This document shows, one piece after another, positions 26,349 through 34,948 of a DNA stretch of 41,677 nt (the stretch's first letter is position 1; every line of letters starts with the position of its first letter). This DNA comes from an uncultured Allomuricauda sp. GTDB taxonomy: Bacteria; Bacteroidota; Bacteroidia; Flavobacteriales; Flavobacteriaceae. Made by a program: the position numbers and the translations under genes. Below the pieces are notes generated by a model. The model was not told the DNA's origin and searched no databases. It was given only the letters and a program-made list of their open reading frames with translations. The stretch lies in the NCBI RefSeq assembly GCF_937884665.1, contig NZ_CAKZYF010000001.1:1-41677 (forward strand), read 5' to 3'.

Positions 26349-27752
26349 ATGAGTGCGTCAAATTCTAAGGTAACATCTTTCTTTAGTCGTATTCCTCATG
26401 CCATTACGATGTTGTTCGGAATAATCGTTTTGGTATCTGTCCTGACCTATATATTGCCCGCTGGAACCTATGATCGTATCGTGGTGGACGGGAGAAATAC
26501 GGTTGTACCTAATTCTTACAAAACCATTCCATCAACACCAATTGGTTTTTTGGATATGTTCCTAGCTATCCCTTTAGGTTTTAAAGCCGCGGTCGAGATT
26601 ATCTTTATTGTGCTTTCCGGAGGAATTATGTTTGGTTTCATGGAAAAGTCGAAGGCCGTTGAAAATGCGGTTGGTACCCTTGTGAAAAGGTTGGGATTGA
26701 AAAAACGAAACCTCATTATCATAATTATGACCTTTATCTATGGTCTTCTGGGTGTCGCCGTAGGTTATGAGAACAATATAGCCATGGTTCCTATCGCTGC
26801 GGTACTTAGTTTGGCGCTTGGGGGCGATTTAATCTTGGCAGCGGGTATCTCTGTCGGCGCAATGACCATTGGTTTTGGACTATCCCCCATAAATCCGTAC
26901 ACCGTGGGAACAGGACATAAGATTGCAGAACTTCCCATGTTTTCAGGTGCATTATTGCGAAGTGTACTGTGCTTCACCGCTTTGGTCATAATGGCGATTT
27001 ACAACGTTAAATACTACAAAAAGATTTCTTTGAACCCGGCAAAAAGTCTTGGTAAGGGCCTTGATGTTTCTGAATTGGCTTTGTCAAAACCAGTAGAAGA
27101 ATATGGTATGAGCAAAAAGAATTGGATGGTCATTTCCATTTTTTTCTTGGGACTGTTCGCCATACTGTACGGTGTTTTTAATCTGCATTGGTACATCAAT
27201 GAGCTTTCCGCAGTGTTTTTGATGGTAGCACTTTTCTGCGGTATTGTATCGGGCATGAGCGCTACACAAATGAGCGAGACGGTATTAAAATCTGTAGCGT
27301 TGGCAGCTCCCGGAGCGTTTATGGTCGGTTTTGCCACATCGATCAAGGTCTTGATGGAACTGGGAAACATAGGGGATACCATTTCACATCAACTTTCCGT
27401 CCTATTGCAGGACCTACCTCTTTATGCTTCTGCTATCGGTATGTCCCTATCACAAACGGTAATAAACTTTTTTATCCCTTCAGGTAGTGGACAAGCGCTG
27501 GCCACTTTACCTGTAATGCTCCCTTTGGGAGAGTCTCTCGGTCTTACAAGGCAAATTACCATTTTGGCCTTCCAAATAGGGGATGGCTTATCCAATCTCG
27601 TCAATCCCACACTTGGCGGACTTATTGCCATGCTCAGCATGTGCCGCGTTCCCATTGATAGATGGATTCGGTTTATATTTCCCATTTTGATTAGCTTGTT
27701 GGGTATCGCTTTCTTAGCTTTGATATTCGCCGTGACCATAAATTATAGTTAA
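26349..27752 (+). CDS. YfcC-family permease (C4-dicarboxylate/amino-acid carrier superfamily)
   Basis: 467 residues with about 11-12 membrane helices. Family landmarks: LTYILPAGTYDR near the N-terminus, GVAVGYENNIAMVPI, the hairpin FGLSPINPYTVGTGHKIAE, and FIPSGSGQALATLPVMLPLG with DGLSNLVNPTLGGLIAML near the end. The two Ser/Gly/Asn-rich hairpins are the usual substrate and ion sites of this superfamily. The substrate is unknown. The next gene, an ArgE-like hydrolase, starts 1 nt after its stop, suggesting uptake of an acyl-amino acid or peptide product that is then hydrolysed. Confidence 0.9.
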   Translation: MSASNSKVTSFFSRIPHAITMLFGIIVLVSVLTYILPAGTYDRIVVDGRNTVVPNSYKTIPSTPIGFLDMFLAIPLGFKAAVEIIFIVLSGGIMFGFMEKSKAVENAVGTLVKRLGLKKRNLIIIIMTFIYGLLGVAVGYENNIAMVPIAAVLSLALGGDLILAAGISVGAMTIGFGLSPINPYTVGTGHKIAELPMFSGALLRSVLCFTALVIMAIYNVKYYKKISLNPAKSLGKGLDVSELALSKPVEEYGMSKKNWMVISIFFLGLFAILYGVFNLHWYINELSAVFLMVALFCGIVSGMSATQMSETVLKSVALAAPGAFMVGFATSIKVLMELGNIGDTISHQLSVLLQDLPLYASAIGMSLSQTVINFFIPSGSGQALATLPVMLPLGESLGLTRQITILAFQIGDGLSNLVNPTLGGLIAMLSMCRVPIDRWIRFIFPILISLLGIAFLALIFAVTINYS

Positions 27753-27753
27753 T

Positions 27754-28920
27754 ATGACTGTTGAAAGCATTCTTGAAAAACTGATTTCATTTCCGGTGTT
27801 TGGAGGCGAAAGCAACTCCAGTATTATCTTTTGGATAAAGGAATATATCGAATCCTTCGGTGTCGAAGTACTACTAGTGCCCAACAAAGAAGGCGATAAG
27901 GCCTCTTTACACTGTCGCATAGGTCCTGGTGTTGATGGGGGTGTTATTCTCTCAGGTCATACCGACGTCGTTCCCGTGGAAGGACAAAACTGGACAACCG
28001 ACCCTTTCAAATTGACCGATAAAGGAGATGGTAGACTTTATGGAAGAGGTTCCTGTGATATGAAAGGTTTTATAGCCTGCTGCCTGGCCATGCTACCTCA
28101 AATGGTAAAGGCATCGCTCAAGAAACCCATTTACTTTGCGTTTTCCTATGACGAGGAAGTCGGTTGTTTGGCCGCTCCAGAACTGGCCAGGGCCATTAAA
28201 GACCATTATACCGAGACGCCAAAATATGCCATCATTGGAGAACCGTCTTTAATGGAGCCCATCGTTGGGCAAAAAGGAATCTATATTTTAGAAACCTATG
28301 TTAACGGTTCCGCGGGTCACAGCAGTCGTATCAAACAGGAAGTGAGTGCCATTCACGAATCCATGCGATTGATTCTCTGGCTGGAAGGTAAAATGGATCG
28401 ATTGATTTCCGACAAGCATTTGGACAATCGTTTTCATCCTCCACATTCAACCATACATATCGGTAAGGTACAAGGCGGAATTGCGCCCAATGTTATAGCC
28501 GATAAAGCCCATTTCTATTGGGACTTACGAACCATTCCGATGGACGATATTCAAGCCGTTGTTAAAGAATTCAAAGACCACTGCGACGAAAGGGAAAATG
28601 AACTACAAAAGATTTTTCCAGATTTTTCAATAGAGACCATTGAAAATCATCCCCCAGTGCCCCATTTGGATACCAAAACAGATGATGATGTAGTGGATTT
28701 GATCCAACGAATATCCGGCAATTCAAAATGGGATACAGTTTCTTACGCCGCGGAAGCAGGTCAATTTGCTGAAGAAGGTTTTCAATCGGCCATTTGCGGG
28801 CCGGGTTCCATTGAACAGGCCCATAGAGCCGATGAATACATCGCAAAGGAGCAACTGGAAAAAGGTGTGGGGATGATAGAAAAATTGATCCAGGAATTAT
28901 CTTCGGCCCATTTTGAATAG
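27754..28920 (+). CDS. M20 amidohydrolase, acetylornithine deacetylase (ArgE)-like
   Basis: 388 residues. Zinc-site residues typical of M20 enzymes: H69 and D71 in SGHTDVVP, D102 in GRGSCDMKG, and catalytic E134 with E135 in SYDEEVG. The C-terminal metal region is near IEQAHRADEYI. The dimerisation insert (about 175-290) is present. The best-known relatives remove acetyl from N-acetylornithine, but no arginine genes are near; the pairing with a permease and an M19 dipeptidase suggests an N-acyl amino acid or peptide scavenging role. Cytoplasmic. Confidence 0.9.
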   Translation: MTVESILEKLISFPVFGGESNSSIIFWIKEYIESFGVEVLLVPNKEGDKASLHCRIGPGVDGGVILSGHTDVVPVEGQNWTTDPFKLTDKGDGRLYGRGSCDMKGFIACCLAMLPQMVKASLKKPIYFAFSYDEEVGCLAAPELARAIKDHYTETPKYAIIGEPSLMEPIVGQKGIYILETYVNGSAGHSSRIKQEVSAIHESMRLILWLEGKMDRLISDKHLDNRFHPPHSTIHIGKVQGGIAPNVIADKAHFYWDLRTIPMDDIQAVVKEFKDHCDERENELQKIFPDFSIETIENHPPVPHLDTKTDDDVVDLIQRISGNSKWDTVSYAAEAGQFAEEGFQSAICGPGSIEQAHRADEYIAKEQLEKGVGMIEKLIQELSSAHFE

Positions 28921-28982
28921 TTCCAAAATCGTGGATTATCGTATATTTAAAAATAAGTAGCTAACTCTAAAAATCAGAAAAC

Positions 28983-30263
28983 ATGACCAAGCCGTCACCT
29001 ATCCATCTTTTTGTTCTCGCTACCCTGCTTTTATTGAGTGGGTGCAAGAAAAAAGCAGATACCGCTGAATCAAAAACAGAAACTGAGGAAGAATTGGTTC
29101 AAAGGGCACTTGAGATACATGAACGGGTCCTAACTTTGGATACACATGCAGATACCCCGCTGCGCATGATAGAACCCGGGTTCGATATGGCTGAAAGGCA
29201 CGACCCAAACGAAACTGGTTCTAAAGTGGATTACCCTAGAATGAAGGACGGAGGTCTGGACGCTATATTTTTTGCCGCATTTGTGGCCCAAGATATTCGT
29301 GATGATGATGGGAATACCCGTGCCAAGGCCCTTTGCCTTCAAATGATAGACTCCATTGTATCGTCCACCCAGAAGAATTCGGATGTTGTGGGATTGGCCT
29401 TGGATCCAGACGACGCCTATAGTTTGGAAAAAGCGGGGAAACGAGCCATTTATATAGGTATTGAAAATGGATACCCCATTGGACAGGATTTATCCAATGT
29501 TGAACAGTACTTTAATAAAGGGGTCCGTTACATTACCTTGGTTCATTCATCAAACAATGACTTGGCAGATTCAGCGACGGACCCGAAGGGCGCGGAACAT
29601 GGTGGTATCAGCGATTTTGGTGCAAAGGTGGTCGCAGAAATGAATCGTCTGGGTATAATGGTAGATGTTTCTCATGGGAACGATAGTGTATTTTATGATG
29701 CGGTCAAGATGTCCAAAGCACCTATAATTGCGAGCCATTCCAATGCACGGGCGGTTACAAATCACGAACGGAATATGACGGATGAAATGTTGCAATTAAT
29801 GGCCGAGAACGGAGGGGTTGTACAATTGACCATGTTGGCGAACTACCTTCGTGAAGCCCCGCCCAATGCGGCGAGGGATTCCGCTATGGCCGCACTTCGG
29901 GCCAACATGAAACCTATTGGTGAAATGACCCTGGAAGAGAGGGCCACAATGCGAAAATCGTTCCAAGAACTCAATGAAAAGTACCCTGCACCCCCTGCAA
30001 CGGTTGAACATGTTGCAGACCATATTGACCATATTGTAAAGATTGCCGGGATCGATCACGTTGGCATTGGCTGTGATTTTGATGGTGGAGGAGGCATAGA
30101 AGGGGTTTTTGATGCCAGCGAAGTGATGAACATTACCATTGAACTTGTCAAACGGGGATATACCGAAGAACAGATTGAGAAAATCTGGGGAGGCAATTTA
30201 ATTCGGGTTTTTAAAGAAGTACAGACCATAGCTGAAAAACTTCAGGCCAGCGAGGCATCCTAA
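28983..30263 (+). CDS. M19 membrane dipeptidase, lipoprotein
   Basis: 426 residues. Lipobox LLSGC with Cys21 as lipid site, so anchored in an envelope membrane. Renal-dipeptidase metal ligands: H55 and D57 in DTHADTPLRM, the His residues in VDVSHGND and IIASHSNARA, and the late DHVGIGCDFDGG motif. Cleaves dipeptides, often accepting a D-residue at the second position. Follows the ArgE-like gene by 62 nt and precedes the DUF6702 gene by 18 nt, in what reads as a peptide-use operon. Confidence 0.94.
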   Translation: MTKPSPIHLFVLATLLLLSGCKKKADTAESKTETEEELVQRALEIHERVLTLDTHADTPLRMIEPGFDMAERHDPNETGSKVDYPRMKDGGLDAIFFAAFVAQDIRDDDGNTRAKALCLQMIDSIVSSTQKNSDVVGLALDPDDAYSLEKAGKRAIYIGIENGYPIGQDLSNVEQYFNKGVRYITLVHSSNNDLADSATDPKGAEHGGISDFGAKVVAEMNRLGIMVDVSHGNDSVFYDAVKMSKAPIIASHSNARAVTNHERNMTDEMLQLMAENGGVVQLTMLANYLREAPPNAARDSAMAALRANMKPIGEMTLEERATMRKSFQELNEKYPAPPATVEHVADHIDHIVKIAGIDHVGIGCDFDGGGGIEGVFDASEVMNITIELVKRGYTEEQIEKIWGGNLIRVFKEVQTIAEKLQASEAS

Positions 30264-30281
30264 CTACACATCGTTTAACCA

Positions 30282-30791
30282 GTGTTCCGTTCCGTATGTG
30301 TTTTATTTCTTTGGGTTCTGGCCATGCGAGTCGGAGCCCATCCGTTGCGCCTATCGCTATGCGAAATTGAATATACCGCCAGCAAACAATCGCTTACAAT
30401 AACTTTAAAACTCTTTTTAACCGACGTAAACGAGGCCCTGGTCTTTGACCCGTATAGTAAAGAATTGGCTTTCTGCCAACCCAATGAGGCCGCCAAAGCG
30501 AATCAGATGTTATTGGACTATCTAAACCAGTTTTTTTACGTAAAAGTGAACAAAAAAAAGGTGGACCTAAAAATTAAGAAAAAGAAACTGGGAGGAGAAG
30601 GTGAAAATACCGCACTTTGGATTTACTTTGAATGTACACAAAAAACTCCCTTGACATCTTTGGAGGTAAAAAATGCGGTATTTACGGATTTGTTCTTTGA
30701 TCAGAACAATATTGTTTATGTCCATGCCAACGGAAAATCCAAAAGTATGATGCTCAACAAGAAAACAGCTGTTCACCAACTAAAGTTCTAA
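30282..30791 (+). CDS. DUF6702 family exported protein
   Basis: 169 residues from a GTG start. Signal peptide about 1-20 (cleavage after RVGA), leaving an N-terminus with HPLRLSLCEI. The first visible mature His may matter if metal is bound, but that is inference. Lys-rich beta-strand region (VKVNKKKVDLKIKKKK). DUF6702 proteins are commonly next to HupE/UreJ-like membrane proteins in flavobacteria, as here, with 1 nt between the genes. No enzymatic motif is visible. Function unknown. Confidence 0.8.
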   Translation: MFRSVCVLFLWVLAMRVGAHPLRLSLCEIEYTASKQSLTITLKLFLTDVNEALVFDPYSKELAFCQPNEAAKANQMLLDYLNQFFYVKVNKKKVDLKIKKKKLGGEGENTALWIYFECTQKTPLTSLEVKNAVFTDLFFDQNNIVYVHANGKSKSMMLNKKTAVHQLKF

Positions 30792-30792
30792 T

Positions 30793-31377
30793 ATGCATCC
30801 CTTCAAATTTTACCTTCAACTGGGATTTGAGCATATTTCCAATCTAGCGGGCTACGATCATATTCTTTTTTTGGTAGTGCTTTGTGCAGTTTATAAAATT
30901 CAGCAATGGCGAAACATTCTTATTTTGGTGACAGCTTTTACCATAGGCCATAGCGTTACCTTGGCATTAGTTTCTTTGGAAATCTTCAGCATTCCTTCCA
31001 GCACGATTAAATTCTTGATTCCCACAACTATTTTTATAACGGCGCTGCACAATGTAATAGGGGGAAACCCAAGCAAAATCAAGGTAAATATGTGGAGGAA
31101 TTACGCCATGGCCCTGTTTTTTGGATTCATACATGGTATGGATTTTTCCAATTATTTTAAAGCGTTGATCATGGGTACTTCTTCCATTTTTGTACCATTG
31201 TTGGGTTTCAATCTGGGTATAGAGATCGGACAGCTATTGGTAGTTTTTTCTATAATTGGAATTTCCTTTCTCTTTTTAAATGTGTTTAAAGTAAAGCATA
31301 GGGAATGGAACGTTTTTATTTCTGGAGCTGCCGCGGGCATGTCCTTGATTTCAATGTTTGAAAACAAGTTTTGGTAA
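30793..31377 (+). CDS. HupE/UreJ-like membrane protein
   Basis: 194 residues with about six membrane helices and His-containing turns: FEHISNLAGYDHILFL at the start, FTIGHSVTLAL, and FGFIHGMDFS. These match the HupE/UreJ_2 family, some of whose members have been linked to nickel or cobalt entry; the substrate of the flavobacterial group is not established. Together with the DUF6702 protein it ends the rightward operon. Convergent with sigZ. Confidence 0.85.
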   Translation: MHPFKFYLQLGFEHISNLAGYDHILFLVVLCAVYKIQQWRNILILVTAFTIGHSVTLALVSLEIFSIPSSTIKFLIPTTIFITALHNVIGGNPSKIKVNMWRNYAMALFFGFIHGMDFSNYFKALIMGTSSIFVPLLGFNLGIEIGQLLVVFSIIGISFLFLNVFKVKHREWNVFISGAAAGMSLISMFENKFW

Positions 31378-31449
31378 GGATATTCCCAACTTTTGGATAG
31401 AGGTGATTCAAATGTCCTTAGGGGCTAAGAATCGGGTTTTATGATAGTT

Positions 31450-31980
31450 TTACAGGCTACATCGACCACAGTCCGGCTTACCTACCAACTTGCCCAGTTC
31501 ATTGGTTTTATAGAGACAACATTCTTGAAAACGGTGTATCAGAATTTTTTTGACTCTTCGGATTCTGGCTTTGACATTGGCAAGACTGATACCCAATGTA
31601 TTGGCTGCTTCAGAATTTGTTTTTCCTTCTATATAGACCAACGTAACGGTTTTCTGATAATCCTCGGGAAGCTCATTTAGAAAACGGTCAAAACAACAAA
31701 AATCAATGTCTTCGGGTGAGAGTTGGGGTTGGATCTGTTCGTTTAGGTCCACATGGGAAGAAGAACCGCGATAATGGTTTATCAATTCGTTTCGGGCAAT
31801 CTGAAATACCCATGGTTTTATCTTCGCGGTATCTTGTAGTTTCTCCAGATGCTCATGGACTTTGAGAAATGTATTTTGAAAGATATCTTTGGCCACAGCT
31901 GCGTCACCCACCCTCTTTTGTATAAAAAGGTAGAGATTAGGACCGAGTTCTCTCCAAACGCCTTCAGTTGTCAGATCCAA
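31450..31980 (-). CDS. sigZ: ECF-like sigma factor SigZ
   Basis: 176 residues. Sigma region 2 about 12-75 (DIFQNTFLKVHEHL, KPWVFQIARNELINHY), region 4 about 100-155 (LPEDYQKTVTLVYIEGKT, SLANVKARIRRVKKIL). The C-terminal tail holds C154/C155 and C171/C174 in KPDCGRCSL, and C95/C96 lie in the linker; such Cys tails are a SigZ feature and could sense metal or redox state. There is no anti-sigma factor next to it. Instead a 37-residue Cys-rich peptide gene ends 19 nt upstream on the same strand. Confidence 0.92.
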   Translation of the reverse strand: MDLTTEGVWRELGPNLYLFIQKRVGDAAVAKDIFQNTFLKVHEHLEKLQDTAKIKPWVFQIARNELINHYRGSSSHVDLNEQIQPQLSPEDIDFCCFDRFLNELPEDYQKTVTLVYIEGKTNSEAANTLGISLANVKARIRRVKKILIHRFQECCLYKTNELGKLVGKPDCGRCSL

Positions 31981-31999
31981 ATCCGTATAAAATTATTTG

Positions 32000-32113
32000 T
32001 TAACAAAAGTTACATTTTGCACAGTCACAACGTTGACACTCGCAATTGGAAGAACAGTCAATACAAGTACATTTTTGACATTCACATTTTGTGCATACAC
32101 AGGAATTCTTCAT
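32000..32113 (-). CDS. 37-residue metallothionein-like Cys-rich peptide
   Basis: A short frame from ATG at 32111-32113 to TAA at 32000-32002. Of 37 residues, 13 are Cys: positions 5, 7, 10, 12, 15, 17, 20, 24, 26, 29, 31, 34 and 37. The spacing repeats C-x-C-x2-C, like metallothioneins, with Lys, Glu, Asp, Asn, Ser and Gln between and almost no hydrophobics. It could hold several Zn, Cu or Cd ions. It lacks a signal peptide, so is cytoplasmic. It sits 19 nt before sigZ, so both are likely on one transcript. I do not recognise it as a named family. Confidence 0.78.
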   Translation of the reverse strand: MKNSCVCTKCECQKCTCIDCSSNCECQRCDCAKCNFC

Positions 32114-32191
32114 CTTTTTTACATATTTGGTTATAGGTTAGACGCAAAAAAGGGGAAAAGGATACTTTTTATTCTAACTTTTTTTAAAATA

Positions 32192-34057
32192 TTATCGCAA
32201 TACAATTTCATCGATGGTATTTAAAGTATCTGGATTGATGACCTTCATTTTTACCGATGGTCCATCTACATAGAACAGACATACGGCATTTTCTACACTG
32301 AATGCCTTGGTATGGGCGCTCCAGGGCAATACTTCTTGCGCATAATAGGGTGCCCCCGCAGCACCGTTGTTGATTTGGTATATTGGCCTTGAAACCTCTA
32401 ACTTTTTATAGGGATAATCTTCAGGATATATCGTGACTTTTTCCGTCAATTGCAAGCGATTGTAGTTGTGCTCATCACCTGTCAATATGGCTAAGACCTT
32501 CTTACTTTTATTTATCAAAATATCCAAATATTGGTCACGCCGCTGTATAATTCCCTTTTCCAACGGTTTTCCGGCCACAAAAGGTCTTTTTTCATTATTT
32601 CCGCTATACCACATGTCATCCCTACTATGCCCTCCATTAGGAAAAGCCGGTGTATGCTGGGTCACAAAAACATGATCTATGGTCGCGTCTTTTTCCAAAG
32701 ACCTTATGGTATCGTCCAACCAAGCCAATTGTTGGTCCATGATATAACCGTGCAGACCACCAGAGGTAGCCGTGTTCCGAGAAAGGCTAGGGGCGTACCA
32801 ATAGTCGCTGTTCAAGACCACTACCGCCACATTATCATAGCGATAATGGAAGACATTTTCAGAATATGACGGAAAGTCCATGGTATCCGTATTCGGGTCA
32901 TATATGCTGCCATCTTCACTTTTAAGGGTCGAAACTGGGTTTACGAATGCCTGTGCAAAAGCCATTTCTGCTGATTCTGTGGCAAACGGGAACTTATCCA
33001 CAAATCCTTTGCTTCGCCCCGTGCTGTCCCGAAAAATATACCCTAACGCCTCATGGTTTCCCATCCCTACTTGAAAAGGCATATAATGCCAAAAAGGTTC
33101 TACTGCCTTTTTCCAGTTGGTGTACTGTACTTGAGTCTCGCTATTTGTTCCTAAATATCCATTGATAAGATCTCCACTGAACTGCATAAAGGCAGCATTG
33201 TTTGCATAGGCCACTGCCGCAATTTTTTTCATAATATAGGCATTGGCACCATAAATCTTTCGTTCCCCTCCGCCAGAAGCGTGCCTGCTGTCACTGGTAT
33301 ATGCGAAAACAAAAGGTAGCTTGCTTCCAGGTTTTGGGGCAGTTTTCAAATGGTATTGCTGGGTGAAATCCCCGTACTGAACGGTATAGGTATATTTGGT
33401 GTTGGGTAAAAGATTGGCTACCTCTATTTCGTGATATGTGGCCGACGGGCTTGTAATCGTTTTACCATCGATTTGTAATTCTGCCGCTACTGGTAGGGTG
33501 GTATTGAACCAAATGGTGGCACTTGTATCGGTAAGCATGTTGACAAAGGGACCTTCATACAGAGCGGGGGCCACGGTAAAAGGACCTTTGCCCTGTAAGG
33601 ATACTTCACCATCATAGATTACCATGCCTGTTTCATCAGCAAGACGGTAACCTATGGAAAGTCGTTCATTCTCTTGCCAATCCACAAAATCATAAGGATA
33701 CCGAAAATCACGTTTAATATTGATATCCACTTTGCCGGATTCCAAGGTTTTTACAAACCTGAAAACAGGTAAGGGGTGGGGGGCTTTGCCATAAGGAATC
33801 AAGCCATACGTAATGGTTCCCGTGAAATTGCCAAAATCCATTTGTACCCCTTCCTCTGTTCCCTCGGGATTCCCAAAAAACTGTTCCAGCGTATATCTGG
33901 GATTATCTTGCGATGCGTAGTAGCGCTGGTCACCTTCCTCCAAAAAGATTCCTGTATCGTCTTTTTGGATATTACTGTAACTTTTTGGGATTTCCAGATT
34001 TTGGCCAATAAGAATATTTACCAATAGCAGTAATACGGATAGCACTTGGTTTTTCAT
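32192..34057 (-). CDS. secreted purple-acid-phosphatase-like metallophosphoesterase
   Basis: 621 residues. Signal peptide 1-19 (VLSVLLLLVNILIGQ). An N-terminal region of about 130 residues, an Fn3-like domain about 155-240 ending TYTVQYGDFTQQYHL, then a calcineurin-type domain. Metal motifs: FSGDLINGY, GMGNHEALG, VTQHTPAF and LTGDEHNYNR; the first motif is TSDSRH rather than the usual GD-x-G, so the first metal site is altered or differently formed. Likely releases phosphate from organic esters in the periplasm or outside. The leader carries AAACCATAAAAAC. 33 nt after the Fur gene on the same strand. Confidence 0.9.
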   Translation of the reverse strand: MKNQVLSVLLLLVNILIGQNLEIPKSYSNIQKDDTGIFLEEGDQRYYASQDNPRYTLEQFFGNPEGTEEGVQMDFGNFTGTITYGLIPYGKAPHPLPVFRFVKTLESGKVDINIKRDFRYPYDFVDWQENERLSIGYRLADETGMVIYDGEVSLQGKGPFTVAPALYEGPFVNMLTDTSATIWFNTTLPVAAELQIDGKTITSPSATYHEIEVANLLPNTKYTYTVQYGDFTQQYHLKTAPKPGSKLPFVFAYTSDSRHASGGGERKIYGANAYIMKKIAAVAYANNAAFMQFSGDLINGYLGTNSETQVQYTNWKKAVEPFWHYMPFQVGMGNHEALGYIFRDSTGRSKGFVDKFPFATESAEMAFAQAFVNPVSTLKSEDGSIYDPNTDTMDFPSYSENVFHYRYDNVAVVVLNSDYWYAPSLSRNTATSGGLHGYIMDQQLAWLDDTIRSLEKDATIDHVFVTQHTPAFPNGGHSRDDMWYSGNNEKRPFVAGKPLEKGIIQRRDQYLDILINKSKKVLAILTGDEHNYNRLQLTEKVTIYPEDYPYKKLEVSRPIYQINNGAAGAPYYAQEVLPWSAHTKAFSVENAVCLFYVDGPSVKMKVINPDTLNTIDEIVLR

Positions 34058-34090
34058 GGTATGTTTTTATGGTTTAGATAGCGTTATTCA

Positions 34091-34498
34091 TTAGCATTTG
34101 GCACAAATACCTTTAACAATGGTCTGCACCTTGTTCGTTTTGAATCCTTTTGGCAACTTTAATTCTAGCGGTATCCAGTCTTCCATACAATACACGGTCT
34201 CACAGTTTTCACAAACAAAATGGGCATGTTCATGTCCTCGCTGTGGGGCGGCTCCAAGAGCGTATTTGGCAGTCCCGGAATGGTCATTGATGCGATGGAT
34301 AATACCTGCTTGCTCAAAACTTATCAGGTTGCGATATAAGGTGGACTTATCAATTTCATTTACAAATGCGGCTTGTAAATCGCTATAGGATTGGGCATGT
34401 TCCAGCTGCATGAAGTGATGGAGCAAGGCCAAGCGAATCTTAGTTTTTTTAAGTCCTTTCTGATTTAAAAGATTTTCGTTGTTAGCGTTTTCCATCAA
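34091..34498 (-). CDS. Fur-family repressor, probably Zur-like
   Basis: 135 residues. Winged-helix DNA-binding part about 10-82 (KTKIRLALLHHF, DKSTLYRNLISFEQAGI). Metal part: HEHAHFVCENC with H89, H91, H93, C96 and C99, then C132 and C135 at the very end, forming the usual structural zinc site of two CxxC pairs. It ends right after the last CxxC, normal for the family. Its place as the last gene of a transporter operon with a His-rich permease and DUF3299-like proteins argues for zinc sensing (Zur) over iron, but sequence alone does not decide this. Confidence 0.92.
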   Translation of the reverse strand: MMENANNENLLNQKGLKKTKIRLALLHHFMQLEHAQSYSDLQAAFVNEIDKSTLYRNLISFEQAGIIHRINDHSGTAKYALGAAPQRGHEHAHFVCENCETVYCMEDWIPLELKLPKGFKTNKVQTIVKGICAKC

Positions 34499-34506
34499 TA
34501 CTTAAT

Positions 34507-34944
34507 TTATTTGAAACTAATGGCGTTTGCATTTTCTATTCGATAGTATGCGGAATTGGGATCCTTTTCATTTAGATAAAGTTTGCCTTTTATTGAGAGC
34601 AATTCGTCCATTACAAAGGACGGTTTTTCGGTAAACTCTAAATCCACTATAGTTTCGGGACCTCCATTACCGCAGAAAAAGCAGGAGGCCATAGGGTTTT
34701 TGGACAGGAGGTATACGGACTGTTTTCCGTCCAAGACCAAAAAGTATCCGATAATAGTGACCTGTTTGCCTTCTAGGGTTTTCATTTTATCTGAGAAACT
34801 TGCTTGTTGGAATCCTGGAAATATTGCTTCTGGGGAAGGTAGTTCCCAGGAAATTCCTTCAGATAAATCGGACCAGTCCAGCGTTGTTTGTGCCAAAGTC
34901 ATTTCGGCCATACAAAAGAACAGTATCCACACAAAAAAGCGCAT
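34507..34944 (-). CDS. DUF3299-like exported protein, copy A
   Basis: 145 residues with a signal peptide (about 1-18, FFVWILFFCMAEMTLAQ). Mature part begins TTLDWSDLSEGISW and includes LEGKQVTIIGYFLVL, then the Cys pair in NPMASCFFCGNGGPETIV. The layout (W-DL start, G-x-V-x-I-x-GYF strand, Cys-containing turn, ETIVDL strand) resembles DUF3299 proteins, which occur with ABC transporters in predicted zinc-regulated loci of proteobacteria. The CFFC pair could hold a metal. A close relative is the next gene upstream, 4 nt away, and the Fur gene follows by 8 nt. Confidence 0.78.
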   Translation of the reverse strand: MRFFVWILFFCMAEMTLAQTTLDWSDLSEGISWELPSPEAIFPGFQQASFSDKMKTLEGKQVTIIGYFLVLDGKQSVYLLSKNPMASCFFCGNGGPETIVDLEFTEKPSFVMDELLSIKGKLYLNEKDPNSAYYRIENANAISFK

Positions 34945-34948
34945 AGTA

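Noticed and set aside
31997..32224. 75-residue plus-strand frame with apparent hydrophobic segment
   Set aside because: Its residues arise from the reverse of the Cys-codon repeats; the minus-strand 37-residue frame has far stronger structure.
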